Source: Demequina capsici
GTDB lineage: Bacteria > Actinomycetota > Actinomycetes > Actinomycetales > Demequinaceae
NCBI RefSeq assembly: GCF_032102965.1
Contig: NZ_CP134880.1
Coordinates: 992,001-1,056,000 of the forward strand
Direction: 5' to 3'
DNA: 64,000 bases
Of this stretch, positions 17,683 through 25,498 are shown piece after piece. The position numbers were made by a program, and so were the translations under genes. Each line of letters begins with the position of its first letter. Position 1 is the first letter of the stretch. The notes beneath the pieces are model-generated. The model was not told the DNA's origin, made no database searches, and worked only from the letters and a program-made list of their open reading frames with translations.

Positions 17683-18382
17683 CCCGTTCCTGCGTCAGCG
17701 TGTGCTCCCAGGGTTCGGCGACGAAGGTCAGGAGGCGCTTCGAGGCGCCCACGTGGCGATCGTCGGCATGGGAGGGCTGGGGTGCCCGGCCGCCCAGTAC
17801 CTCGCCACCGCGGGCGTGGGCTCGCTGACCCTCATCGACTCCGATCGCGTCGCGACGTCCAACCTGCATCGCCAGATCCTGTTCGGGCCCGAGGACGTCG
17901 GTCGTCGCAAGGCGGAGGCGGCTGCGGACGCGCTGCGTCGCGTCGCGCCGTGGTGCGCCACGACGATCGCGTGCGAGCGGCTCACGCAGGATTCAGGAGC
18001 CCTGCTCGATGCGGCGGACCTGGTGGTCGACGGCACCGACACGTGGACGAGTCGACGCGCGGTCGCGGCTGCGGCCCGTGAGCGCAGCGTGCCCGTCGTC
18101 TGGGGTGCGGTCCACGGCTGGTACGGCCAGGTCACGGTGTTCGGCGGTGCGGTCGCGTTGCACGATGTGTATCCCCACGACGAGGTGGGCGAGCTCGACC
18201 GCTGCGAGGGCCAGGGGGTCGTGGGCGCGGTATGCGGCCAGATCGGCACCGCGATGGCGTCGCGTGCGCTCGCCGTCCTGCTGGGACACGACGCGGGGGA
18301 GGGCCGGCTCGATCACCTCGACGGCCGCACCGGCCGGTGGCGCGAGATCCGCGTCCGGTCCCGCGCCAGGACTCATGCGTAG
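17675..18382 (+). CDS. ThiF/MoeB-family adenylyltransferase, zinc-cysteine-less
   Basis: 235 residues. In Moco synthesis MoeB adenylates the C-terminal Gly-Gly of MoaD before sulfur transfer. The ATP-binding GxGxxG (V-G-M-G-G-L-G-C-P-A) and the R-Q-I-L-F-G-P-E-D-V-G-R-x-K-A signature are clear. The usual zinc-binding CxxC pairs are missing: the first would fall near A-L-H-D-V-Y-P, and the second is also absent. The catalytic-type cysteine in D-R-C-E-G-Q-G-V-V-G is kept. No rhodanese domain. The ATG at 17675 lies 8 bp inside the previous gene and its stop overlaps moeA. MoeB is the best reading given moaD in the same operon. Confidence 0.82.
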   Translation: MADPFLRQRVLPGFGDEGQEALRGAHVAIVGMGGLGCPAAQYLATAGVGSLTLIDSDRVATSNLHRQILFGPEDVGRRKAEAAADALRRVAPWCATTIACERLTQDSGALLDAADLVVDGTDTWTSRRAVAAAARERSVPVVWGAVHGWYGQVTVFGGAVALHDVYPHDEVGELDRCEGQGVVGAVCGQIGTAMASRALAVLLGHDAGEGRLDHLDGRTGRWREIRVRSRARTHA

Positions 18383-19541
18383 CGTCTCCGAGCACCTCGA
18401 GCACCTGCTGACGCTCGTCTCGCCCACCGAGGTGGAGGCGGTGGCGCTGGCCGGGGCGGTCGGGCGCGTGCTGCGCGGCGACGTGGTCGCGGTCGCAGAC
18501 GCGCCCCCATGGGACAACTCCGCGATGGACGGGTACGCCGTCGCGAGCGCCGATGGCTCCGCGGGTTCGTGGCGCGTCAGCCAGGACATCCCTGCGGGCC
18601 ACGTGCCGCTGCCGCTCGAGCCCGGCACCGTCGCGCGCATCATGACCGGCGCGCCGATGCCGCAGGGCGCCGACGCCGTCGTCCCTGTGGAGCGGACCGA
18701 CGCCGGGACGGAGCGCGTCCGGATCCGGGACTGGCCCGTTGTCGGCGCCCACGTCCGTCCGGCCGGGGCGGACATGCGCGAAGGAGGTGTCGTGCTGGCG
18801 GCGCCCCGCCGGCTGCGGGCTGTGGACGTCGCGGCGGCGGCTGCGGCGGGGCGTGCCGAGGTGGCCGTCGCGCGCAGGCCGCGCGTCGCGGTGCTCGTGA
18901 CAGGGGACGAGCTGGTCGCGCCCGGGGAACCGCTCGGTCCCGCGGCCATCTACGACTCCAACTCCGCGCTGCTGCGCGCCGGTGTCCAGGAATGGGGCGG
19001 CGCGGTGACGTCGGTCGAGGTGGTCGGAGACGGGCCCCAGGCACTCCTCGAAGCGTTGGCGGGGCTTGACGCCGACCTCGTGCTCACCGCAGCCGGGGTG
19101 AGCGCGGGCGCCTACGACGTCGTGAAGGAGGCGTTGGTTCCGCGCGGCGTGCAGTTCGCGCCGGTCGCCATGCAGCCTGGCAAGCCCCAGGGGTGGGGAC
19201 GCATCGACGGAGTCCCCATCGTGTGCGCTCCGGGCAATCCCGTCTCCGTCGCAGTCACGTTCCGCCTGTTCGTGGTGCCCATGCTGTGCGCGATGCTCGG
19301 CGTGCCGGCGCCGACGACGCGTCCGCTGCGCGTAGCGCAAGGGTGGCGCACCCCGGACGGGCGTGCGCAGCTCATGCCCGTGAGCATCGAGGGCGACACG
19401 GTGCGTCCCGCCACCTCGGGAGGCTCGGGCTCGAACCTGGCGGGTGCGCTCGCCAGGGCGGACGGCTTCGCGTATGTAGCCGCGGACGTCGTTCAGGTGG
19501 AGCCGGGCGCTACGGTGGACGTCATGGGACTGGTGCCATGA
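18375..19541 (+). CDS. moeA: Molybdopterin molybdenumtransferase MoeA
   Basis: 388 residues. Inserts molybdenum into adenylylated molybdopterin. Conserved N-terminal P-P-W-D-N-S-A-M-D-G-Y-A-V and M-T-G-A-P-M-P-Q-G-A-D-A-V-V-P-V-E; the MoCF-binding core has L-V-T-G-D-E-L; the C-terminal part has P-G-N-P-V-S-V-A-V-T-F. Start overlaps the ThiF-type gene by 8 bp and stop overlaps moaC (ATGA). It supplies cofactor to the nitrate reductase of the same unit. Confidence 0.95.
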   Translation: MRSVSEHLEHLLTLVSPTEVEAVALAGAVGRVLRGDVVAVADAPPWDNSAMDGYAVASADGSAGSWRVSQDIPAGHVPLPLEPGTVARIMTGAPMPQGADAVVPVERTDAGTERVRIRDWPVVGAHVRPAGADMREGGVVLAAPRRLRAVDVAAAAAAGRAEVAVARRPRVAVLVTGDELVAPGEPLGPAAIYDSNSALLRAGVQEWGGAVTSVEVVGDGPQALLEALAGLDADLVLTAAGVSAGAYDVVKEALVPRGVQFAPVAMQPGKPQGWGRIDGVPIVCAPGNPVSVAVTFRLFVVPMLCAMLGVPAPTTRPLRVAQGWRTPDGRAQLMPVSIEGDTVRPATSGGSGSNLAGALARADGFAYVAADVVQVEPGATVDVMGLVP

Positions 19542-20008
19542 CGGGCTTCACACATCTGGACGGCGCAGGCCACGCGCGCATGGTCGACGTCACGGCGAAG
19601 GAGCCGACCGCGAGGCGTGCGACCGCCGAAGGCTTCGTGGCGTGCGCACCGCACGTGATCGAGGCGCTCCGATCAGGCGACGTGCCCAAGGGCGACGTCC
19701 TCGCGGTCGCGCGGGTCGCCGGCATCTCGGCCGCGAAGCGGGTGCCCGACCTGCTGCCGCTGGCGCACGTCATCGGGATCCACGGGTGCACGGTCGATCT
19801 CGAGATCCACGACGACGGGGTGGCCATCACCACCGCGGTCTCCACCGCCGACCGCACCGGTGTCGAGATGGAGGCGCTCACGGCGGCCTCCGTCGCGGCG
19901 CTCGCAGTCGTGGACATGATCAAGGGTGTGGACCGCGGAGCGGAGATCCGCTCCGTGCGCGTCACCAGCAAGACCGGGGGCCGTTCCGGCACCTGGGAGC
20001 GCGCGTGA
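19538..20008 (+). CDS. moaC: Cyclic pyranopterin monophosphate synthase MoaC
   Basis: 156 residues, normal length. Works with MoaA to convert GTP to cyclic pyranopterin monophosphate. Family motifs: M-V-D-V-T-A-K-E-P-T-A-R-R-A, K-R-V-P-D-L-L-P-L-A-H and M-E-A-L-T-A-A-S-V-A-A-L. Its partner moaA lies about 3.5 kb away on the other strand, so the Moco genes are split between two operons. Start and stop overlap moeA and the mobA-like gene by 4 bp. Confidence 0.97.
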   Translation: MTGFTHLDGAGHARMVDVTAKEPTARRATAEGFVACAPHVIEALRSGDVPKGDVLAVARVAGISAAKRVPDLLPLAHVIGIHGCTVDLEIHDDGVAITTAVSTADRTGVEMEALTAASVAALAVVDMIKGVDRGAEIRSVRVTSKTGGRSGTWERA

Positions 20009-20565
20009 CGCTCGCGGCGATCATCCTCGCAGGTGGTCGTGCTCGGCGGCTCGGCGGAGCGTCCAAGCCCGATCTGGAGGTCGACGGCAGGACGTTGCTC
20101 GACCTGACGCTGGAAGCGGCCGCCGCGGCTTCGACGATCGTGGTCGTCGGTCCCGTCGACGTGCCTCCAGGTGTGATGGTGACCCGCGAGGACCCGCCGG
20201 GCGGAGGTCCGGTCGCAGGGATCGCGGCCGGGCTCGACGTGGTGGGTGAGCGCTCCGGAGACGTCCTGGTGCTCGCGTGCGACATGCCGCGCATCGGCCG
20301 CGCTGTCCCGGAGCTGGTGGAAGCTGCGGCCTCTGCGCCGGACGGCGCCTGGTTGGTGGACGGCGAGGGGCGTGAGCAGCCTCTCGCGGCCGTCTACCGC
20401 ATCGCCTCGCTGCGAGGCGCGCTCGCCGACCTTCACCCGGACGGAGCCTCGATGTGGCAGCTCATCTCCGACCTCGTCATGGCCGATGTGCCCGACGACG
20501 GTGCGGCGAGCCGCGACGTGGACACGTGGGACGACCTGGATCATCACCGCAAGGAGCAGCCATGA
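20005..20565 (+). CDS. mobA: MobA-like molybdenum cofactor guanylyltransferase
   Basis: 186 residues with the nucleotidyltransferase signature I-I-L-A-G-G-R-A-R-R-L-G-G-x-x-K at the N-terminus, then E-D-P-P-G-G-G-P-V-A-G and V-L-A-C-D-M-P, all typical of MobA. It would attach GMP to Mo-molybdopterin to make the MGD form that NasC-type nitrate reductase needs. GTG start overlaps moaC; stop overlaps the DUF6457 gene. Confidence 0.88.
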   Translation: MTLAAIILAGGRARRLGGASKPDLEVDGRTLLDLTLEAAAAASTIVVVGPVDVPPGVMVTREDPPGGGPVAGIAAGLDVVGERSGDVLVLACDMPRIGRAVPELVEAAASAPDGAWLVDGEGREQPLAAVYRIASLRGALADLHPDGASMWQLISDLVMADVPDDGAASRDVDTWDDLDHHRKEQP

Positions 20566-20807
20566 CCGAGCCTGCCACCCTCGACGACTGGACGGCCGCC
20601 GTGGAGGCGGCGCTCGGACTCGCGCCGGGCACGGTCGACACCGACGCGGTGCTCGACCTGGTCCGTGAGGTCGCGCATGGAGTCATGCGCCCCGCAGGCC
20701 CCATCGCCGCGTACCTGGTGGGATACGCGGCAGGCGCGGCCCGGACCGATCCTCACGACGGGATCCTCGCCGTGGAGGAGCTCGTGAACGGCTGGGAGTC
20801 GCCGTGA
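20562..20807 (+). CDS. DUF6457-type small protein in the Moco operon
   Basis: 81 residues. Starts with an acidic D-D-W-T-A-A-V-E-A-A-L-G-L segment, then a D-L-V-R-E-V-A-H-G-V-M-R-P-A-G-P-I-A-A-Y-L-V stretch with a conserved-looking R-P-A-G-P core, in keeping with the DUF6457 family, which as I recall often accompanies actinobacterial mobA. No function is known. ATGA overlap on the left; the following moaD overlaps on the right, so it is made together with the Moco enzymes. Confidence 0.75.
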   Translation: MTEPATLDDWTAAVEAALGLAPGTVDTDAVLDLVREVAHGVMRPAGPIAAYLVGYAAGAARTDPHDGILAVEELVNGWESP

Positions 20808-21043
20808 GCGTGGTGGTCCGGCTGTTCGCCGGCGCGGCCGAGGCGGCAGGCGTGGACGAGACCGTGATCGAGGCGGCGAGCGCGGCCGAGCTCCGCGAGG
20901 CGCTCGTGCGCGCCCATGGCGGAGACCTGGCCGCGGTGCTTCCTCGGTGCTCGCTGCTGTCCGACGGCGAGTACCTCGAGCCAGGGGACGCGATCTCCTC
21001 GGGCGCGACGGTCGACGTGCTGCCGCCCTTCGCGGGTGGGTGA
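20804..21043 (+). CDS. moaD: MoaD/ThiS-family sulfur carrier, molybdopterin synthase small subunit
   Basis: 79 residues with a beta-grasp pattern and the required C-terminal Gly-Gly (L-P-P-F-A-G-G). Thiocarboxylated at that glycine, it hands sulfur to MoaE (24505-24927 on the other strand). The likely activating enzyme is the ThiF/MoeB-like protein of the same operon. GTG start overlaps the previous stop. Confidence 0.9.
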   Translation: MSVVVRLFAGAAEAAGVDETVIEAASAAELREALVRAHGGDLAAVLPRCSLLSDGEYLEPGDAISSGATVDVLPPFAGG

Positions 21044-21044
21044 C

Positions 21045-22367
21045 GTGCACGACTGCGACGTCGTGGTGGTCGGTGCGGGCGTGGCGGGATTGACGGCCGC
21101 GCGGCTCCTCGCCGCGCAAGGCAGTCGGGTGGTGGTGCTGGAGGCGCGGGACCGGGTGGGAGGCCGCATCCTCACCGACCGGTCCGATGGGCACGCCACG
21201 GATCTGGGAGCCTCGTGGATCCATGGGATCGACGGGAGCCCGGTCGCTGAGGCGGTGAGCGCCTTCGGGATGAGGACGCACGAGTTCACGGTGGGTGGGT
21301 ATCAGGTCGATAGCAGGCCCATCGCGTACTACGGTCCCGATGGGTCCCGGCTCCCCTGCGCTGCTGCCGAGGCGTTCGCGGCGGATGTGCACGCCGTCGA
21401 CGACGAGCTGGCGGCGAGCATCGCGGACTGCACGCCCGACGCGTCGTACCGGGACGTGACCGACCAAGCGCTGGGATCGATCAGTGGGGAGCCCGAGCGC
21501 GCGCAGCGCGTGCGCGAGTACCTGGAGCACCGCAGCGAGGAGCAGTACGGCGCGTGGATCGAGGACCTCGCGGCGCACGGGCTCGACGACGATCGGATCG
21601 ATGGCGACGAGGTCGTCCTCCCCGACGGATACGACGTGCTGCCCGCTCGGCTCGCGGTGGGCCTCGACGTGCGGCTCGGCGAGGTGGTCACGCGCGTCGA
21701 GTGGAGCGGCCAGGGGGTGCGAGCCTGGTCGTCGGGCGGGGTCGTGCAGGGCGTCGCAGGAATCGTGACGGTGCCCGTCGGCGTGCTCCGTGGAGGCGAC
21801 CTGGCGTTCTCACCCGTCCTTCCGGCTGCGGTGACGGAGCCGCTGCGCAGGCTCGAGATGAACGACTTCGAGAAGGTCTTCCTGCGATTCCCTGCCCGGT
21901 TCTGGGACGACGGCGTGTATGCGATCCGTCAGCTCGAGCCCGAGGGCCGCTGGTGGCACTCCTGGTACGACCTCACCGAGCTCGACGGCACGCCGACGCT
22001 GCTCACGTTCGCGGCGGGTCCCGCCGCTCGCGAGACCGCCGACTGGACCGATGCGCAGGTCGCCGAGTCCGTGATGGCGCAGCTGCGTCGCCTCTACGGC
22101 GAGGACGTCCCCGCGCCGATGAGCGTTCGGCGCACCGCGTGGCGGGCCGACCCCTTCGCCCGCGGATCGTATGCATACATGACCCGCGGGTCGACCCCCG
22201 CAGACCACGACGCACTCGCGACGCCGATCGGGGGAGTGCTCCACCTGGCGGGCGAGGCGACCTGGACCGACGACCCCGCGACTGTCGCCGGTGCGATGCT
22301 GTCGGGGCACCGCGCGGCGTGCCGCGTCATCGGTCGAGACCTGCCGATCGACGGGCTCTGGCGTTAG
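21045..22367 (+). CDS. FAD-dependent amine oxidase (polyamine oxidase-like)
   Basis: 440 residues. The N-terminal dinucleotide-binding motif [13 protein letters not shown], then [10 protein letters not shown] and G-A-S-W-I-H-G, the FAD signature of the amine oxidase/spermine oxidase family; near the C-terminus G-S-Y-A-Y and L-A-G-E-A-T are the second FAD-contact region. GTG at 21045 lies 1 bp after the moaD stop. The substrate may be a polyamine, giving ammonium and an aldehyde, which would fit a nitrogen-acquisition operon, but no Moco role is known for the family. Its stop overlaps that of the convergent gene. Confidence 0.85.
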   Translation: MHDCDVVVVGAGVAGLTAARLLAAQGSRVVVLEARDRVGGRILTDRSDGHATDLGASWIHGIDGSPVAEAVSAFGMRTHEFTVGGYQVDSRPIAYYGPDGSRLPCAAAEAFAADVHAVDDELAASIADCTPDASYRDVTDQALGSISGEPERAQRVREYLEHRSEEQYGAWIEDLAAHGLDDDRIDGDEVVLPDGYDVLPARLAVGLDVRLGEVVTRVEWSGQGVRAWSSGGVVQGVAGIVTVPVGVLRGGDLAFSPVLPAAVTEPLRRLEMNDFEKVFLRFPARFWDDGVYAIRQLEPEGRWWHSWYDLTELDGTPTLLTFAAGPAARETADWTDAQVAESVMAQLRRLYGEDVPAPMSVRRTAWRADPFARGSYAYMTRGSTPADHDALATPIGGVLHLAGEATWTDDPATVAGAMLSGHRAACRVIGRDLPIDGLWR

Positions 22368-23140
22368 CGCACGCGTGCTTGTCGGCGTCGGCGCAGCGCG
22401 GAGACCGTCATCGCCGCGGGCACGGCGGCCGCGAGGACGACCACGAGCGTGATCTGGATCGCGGCGGCCGGCCACGTCTGACCGTCCTCCGAGTACTCGC
22501 CCGGGTACAGCATGCTCCGTGCCGTTCCCAGCGTGATCGGCGCGGTGATCTGTTGGGGCGCCGACGAGGCGCGGACCGGGGTCAGCATGTCGCCGACGAG
22601 CGAGTACCACCGCGCTGCCACGGCGTCCTCGATGAGGATCACCGAAGGGTCGAGCTCCTCGAGAGAGGCGCCGAGGACCGCGTTGTCGTCGAAGCCGGCC
22701 ATCTCGGCGGTGCCGTCGGGCAGCCAGACGCGCACGGCGCCGACGGGTGTGCCGTCGAGGATCAACGGCGCGAGCCACTCCTGGTTCGCGACCACGGGAG
22801 CGGTGATCGCATCGCCCCAGATCCACTCGGTGGCGAATCGGTAGAGCTGGTGGACCGCGCCGACAGCGAGGTCTCCGCTCCAGTCGGGCACGGCGGACAT
22901 ATCGCCGACGCCGTCGCCCACGACGACCGTGTCGGCGAGCGATGCCTGGACCTGCGCGGCGAGCGTGCCTGCCGCGAGCTCCGCCACGTCGACGGGAACC
23001 GACGGAGCAGGGATCGGTTCCGTCCCGCCGGTCGGCGGTCCGGGGGCAGCCGGTGCCGCGCCAGCCGGTCCAGCGATCGCCGCAGCCGCCGCGCAGGCAA
23101 GCACGACCGCGAGGCCCCTCAACCACGGGTGTCGAGCCAT
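22364..23140 (-). CDS. Secreted, C-terminally anchored protein of unknown function
   Basis: 258 residues, not recognised. The start at 23140 gives a classical signal peptide ([28 protein letters not shown]), a Pro/Gly-rich segment, an extracytoplasmic domain of about 160 residues, a hydrophobic helix near the C-terminus ([17 protein letters not shown]) and an Arg-rich tail, so it should sit outside the cell tethered at its C-terminus. No cysteine pairs or catalytic motif were seen. It converges on the amine oxidase with overlapping stop codons and has no obvious link to nitrate assimilation. Confidence 0.7.
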   Translation of the reverse strand: MARHPWLRGLAVVLACAAAAAIAGPAGAAPAAPGPPTGGTEPIPAPSVPVDVAELAAGTLAAQVQASLADTVVVGDGVGDMSAVPDWSGDLAVGAVHQLYRFATEWIWGDAITAPVVANQEWLAPLILDGTPVGAVRVWLPDGTAEMAGFDDNAVLGASLEELDPSVILIEDAVAARWYSLVGDMLTPVRASSAPQQITAPITLGTARSMLYPGEYSEDGQTWPAAAIQITLVVVLAAAVPAAMTVSALRRRRQARVR

Positions 23141-23509
23141 GATCCCCCGAGGGCGGGCTCGAGACCGGGGTCGGCGTCGTCGCCGTCCGTCGCCCGAGCA
23201 TCCACCTCTACCGGCACGGTACGTCGAATGGCGTGACCTCTGGGAGGCGACCGCGTGCTTCGCCGCACAATCGTGACCTCTTCCAGGGGTGACGGCATCG
23301 TCGCGGTGCGCGTGGGTGGCGGCGCGCTCCTGGGCGCGCGCGACGCTGCGGCGGCTTCCCAGCGAGAGCCGCGCCTTGGCGACATCCACGTACCCGCTGG
23401 ATGCAACGACCGCGCAGGATCGACACTCAGTCACCCGCACGCGTATCGGTGGGGACCGGTGGGGGCCGGCGGGGACCGGCGGGGACCGGCGGGGATCGGC
23501 GGGGGAGCG
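23141..23509. other. Intergenic region with a short tandem repeat
   Basis: About 370 bp between the start of the secreted-protein gene and the end of moaA, both on the minus strand. The minus-strand frame stays open upstream of 23140, but its composition is very Arg/Ser-rich and the signal peptide at 23140 marks the real start. The only clear structure is the 10-bp tandem repeat at the moaA side. The promoter of the secreted gene must lie here; no hexamer stands out. Confidence 0.5.
23448..23507. repeat. 10-bp tandem repeat, about six copies, downstream of moaA
   Basis: Six tandem units with consensus GGCGGGGACC: GGTGGGGACC, GGTGGGGGCC, GGCGGGGACC twice, GGCGGGGATC and a last divergent copy. 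It ends 2 bp before the moaA stop codon, so it lies in the 3' end of the moaA transcript, where it would be C-rich RNA. Probably slippage-prone; no known element. Confidence 0.8.
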
Positions 23510-24508
23510 TCAGCCGCCGATCGCGCTCATCGGGCGCGTCGGCTGCAGGAAGCCGGGATCGTCGATGTCGTGGCCCGCCTTCTTGCCCAGCAGGCAGCGT
23601 CGGATCGCCGCGTCGACGTCCGAGTCGGAGCCGCCCGACCGCAGCACGGCGCGCACGTCGGTCTCCGTGCGGGCGAACAGGCATGCGCGCACCTGTCCGT
23701 CGGCGGTGAGGCGAATCCTGTCGCACGAGCCGCAGAACGGCCTGGTCACGGAGGCGATCACGCCGATCGTGGTGGGTCCGCCGTCCAGCACCCACGTCTG
23801 GGCGGGGTCCGCCCCACGTCCGGGTCGTTCGGCGAGCGACCACCGCGCGGTCAGCGCGTCGAGGATCTCGTCGGCCTCGACCATCGTGCCGCGATCCCAG
23901 GTGTGCCCTGCGTCGAGCGGCATCTGCTCGATGAACCGCAGGTGCAGTCCGCGCGTCGTGGCGAATTCCGCAAGGTCGACGATCTCGTCGTCGTTGACGC
24001 CGCGCATCACGACGGTGTTCAGCTTGACCGGCGCCAGCCCTGCCCGTACCGCGGCGTCGATCCCCGCCAAGGTGTCGTCGAGCCGGTCCCGCCTGGTCAG
24101 CGCCAGGAACCGGTCCGCCCGCAGCGTGTCGAGCGAGATGTTGACGCGGTCGAGTCCTGCCTCGACCAGGGGTTCTGCGAGCTCGGGGAGCTTCAGTGCG
24201 TTCGTGGTGAGCGAGATTTCGGGGGTCCCGTCCGGACCCTCGAGAGCCGCCATGCGCGCGACCACGTCCACCACGTCGGGGCGCAGCAGAGGCTCGCCTC
24301 CCGTGAGACGCAGCGTGGTGATGCCCGCCTCGACGGCCACTCGCGCCACTCGCACCAGCTCGTCTGTGGTCAGCAGGCTGTCCCTGCGCAGCCACGGCAC
24401 TCCGTCGGCTGGCATGCAGTAGGTGCACCGAAGCGAGCAGCGGTCCGTCAACGAGATCCGCAGGTCGCGATGCACCCGCCCGAAGGTGTCGGCGAGCGGG
24501 GCGGTCAC
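23510..24508 (-). CDS. moaA: GTP 3',8-cyclase MoaA
   Basis: 332 residues from a GTG at 24508 that overlaps the moaE stop by 4 bp. Radical SAM enzyme for the first Moco step. N-terminal [4Fe-4S]-SAM cysteines C24-x3-C28-x2-C31 (T-D-R-C-S-L-R-C-T-Y-C); C-terminal second cluster in F-C-G-S-C-D-R-I-R and A-C-L-F-A-R; the essential C-terminal Gly-Gly (S-A-I-G-G) is present. The open frame extends about 30 residues upstream inside moaE but without family sequence. Confidence 0.96.
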   Translation of the reverse strand: MTAPLADTFGRVHRDLRISLTDRCSLRCTYCMPADGVPWLRRDSLLTTDELVRVARVAVEAGITTLRLTGGEPLLRPDVVDVVARMAALEGPDGTPEISLTTNALKLPELAEPLVEAGLDRVNISLDTLRADRFLALTRRDRLDDTLAGIDAAVRAGLAPVKLNTVVMRGVNDDEIVDLAEFATTRGLHLRFIEQMPLDAGHTWDRGTMVEADEILDALTARWSLAERPGRGADPAQTWVLDGGPTTIGVIASVTRPFCGSCDRIRLTADGQVRACLFARTETDVRAVLRSGGSDSDVDAAIRRCLLGKKAGHDIDDPGFLQPTRPMSAIGG

Positions 24509-24927
24509 AGGCCCACCCAGGTGTGCGAGCCGTCGGCCAGGATCTCGCGCTTCCACACCGGCAGCTCGGCCTTGACCCGTTCCACGAGGTCGCGACATGC
24601 GTCGAAGGCCTCGGCACGATGCGCCGACGACGCCGCGGCGACGATCGCCGCCTCGCCCACCGCCAGGAGGCCGACCCGGTGGGTCACCGCGAGCGTCGTG
24701 CCGGGGTGGGCATCGGCAACCGTGCCGGCGATGCGGGCGAGCACGGCACCCGCGTCGGGATGCGCCGAGTAGTCCAGGTGCGTCACCTCGCCGACCACCG
24801 AGGGATCATGGTCGCGGACCGTGCCGAGGAACGTCGCGATCGCGCCCTGTGTGGGTCCGCTCACCGCAGCGATGTGCGCCGACACGTCCAGGGCAGTCGC
24901 GGAGAGCCCGACGAGCGCGACGCTCAC
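24505..24927 (-). CDS. moaE: Molybdopterin synthase large subunit MoaE
   Basis: 140 residues. Converts cyclic pyranopterin monophosphate to molybdopterin using MoaD thiocarboxylate. Typical features: G-A-I-A-T-F-L-G-T-V-R-D-H, L-D-Y-S-A-H-P-D-A, H-R-V-G-L-L-A-V-G-E-A, and the catalytic lysine region K-A-E-L-P-V-W-K-R-E. Overlaps moaA and the mog-like gene, forming a three-gene minus-strand unit whose partner subunit moaD is in the plus-strand operon. Confidence 0.95.
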   Translation of the reverse strand: MSVALVGLSATALDVSAHIAAVSGPTQGAIATFLGTVRDHDPSVVGEVTHLDYSAHPDAGAVLARIAGTVADAHPGTTLAVTHRVGLLAVGEAAIVAAASSAHRAEAFDACRDLVERVKAELPVWKREILADGSHTWVGL

Positions 24928-25424
24928 GGGGTTTCCTCCTGCGGCGGATGGTCGGCGCCGCGCAGCTGGCCCAGCGCATGGGGCAGCACGCGGGCCAGCA
25001 CGCGCGCCCCGGTGCGTGCGGCGCTGGCGGAACCGGGAAGGTTGACGATCAGCACCCGCTCCGCGGTGAGCCCCGCGAGGCCCCGGGAGAGCGCCGCGCC
25101 CGGCACATGTGCATCGGCGGCGCGGATGGTCTCGGGGATGCCCGGCAACGGCGTCTCGATCAGCGGCGCGGTCGCCTCAGGCGTGACGTCGCGCGAGCTG
25201 ATGCCAGTGCCCCCGGTGGTGACGACCGCGTCGGACTCCGCGGCGGCCGCCAGCAGCGCCTCTCGCACGGGGACGATGCCATCGGGCACCAGGACGGACC
25301 TGACGTCCGCGCCGAGCGCGACGAGGGCCTCGACCAGGATTGGGCCGGACCGGTCCTGCGCCTCGCCCGCCGCGCACCGGTCCGAGACCGTGATGACGGT
25401 GACGCGAGAGCCGTGCAGGGACAT
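24924..25424 (-). CDS. mog: MoaB/Mog-type molybdopterin adenylyltransferase
   Basis: 166 residues from ATG at 25424; an earlier in-frame start six codons upstream is less likely because a TACACT hexamer sits just upstream of 25424. Motifs V-I-T-V-S-D-R-C-A-A-G, T-T-G-G-T-G-I-S-S-R-D and L-P-G-S are those of MoaB/Mog proteins, which adenylylate molybdopterin for MoeA. First gene of the mog-moaE-moaA operon; its stop overlaps the moaE start. Confidence 0.92.
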   Translation of the reverse strand: MSLHGSRVTVITVSDRCAAGEAQDRSGPILVEALVALGADVRSVLVPDGIVPVREALLAAAAESDAVVTTGGTGISSRDVTPEATAPLIETPLPGIPETIRAADAHVPGAALSRGLAGLTAERVLIVNLPGSASAARTGARVLARVLPHALGQLRGADHPPQEETP

Positions 25425-25431
25425 GCGGGCC

Positions 25432-25437
25432 AGTGTA
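25432..25437 (-). promoter_or_regulatory. Putative -10 element of a leaderless mog-moaE-moaA transcript
   Basis: On the minus strand TACACT ends 7 nt before the ATG at 25424, which would put the transcription start at or next to the start codon. No good -35 hexamer was seen. An AGGTGCGGC box (25473-25481) shared with the mod operon promoter lies about 36 bp upstream. Confidence 0.45.
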
Positions 25438-25498
25438 GGCACGGGACGTTGCCGACGCGTTGCGGGGATCTCAGGTGCGGCTGCGCGGTGCCGTGCGT

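Noticed and set aside
23448..23507. Tandem repeat considered as a CRISPR array
   Set aside because: Units are 10 bp and directly adjacent, with no spacers and no cas genes.
23427..24617. Alternative minus-strand frame covering moaA
   Set aside because: Arg/His-rich text without motifs; moaA in the other frame carries all radical SAM cysteines.
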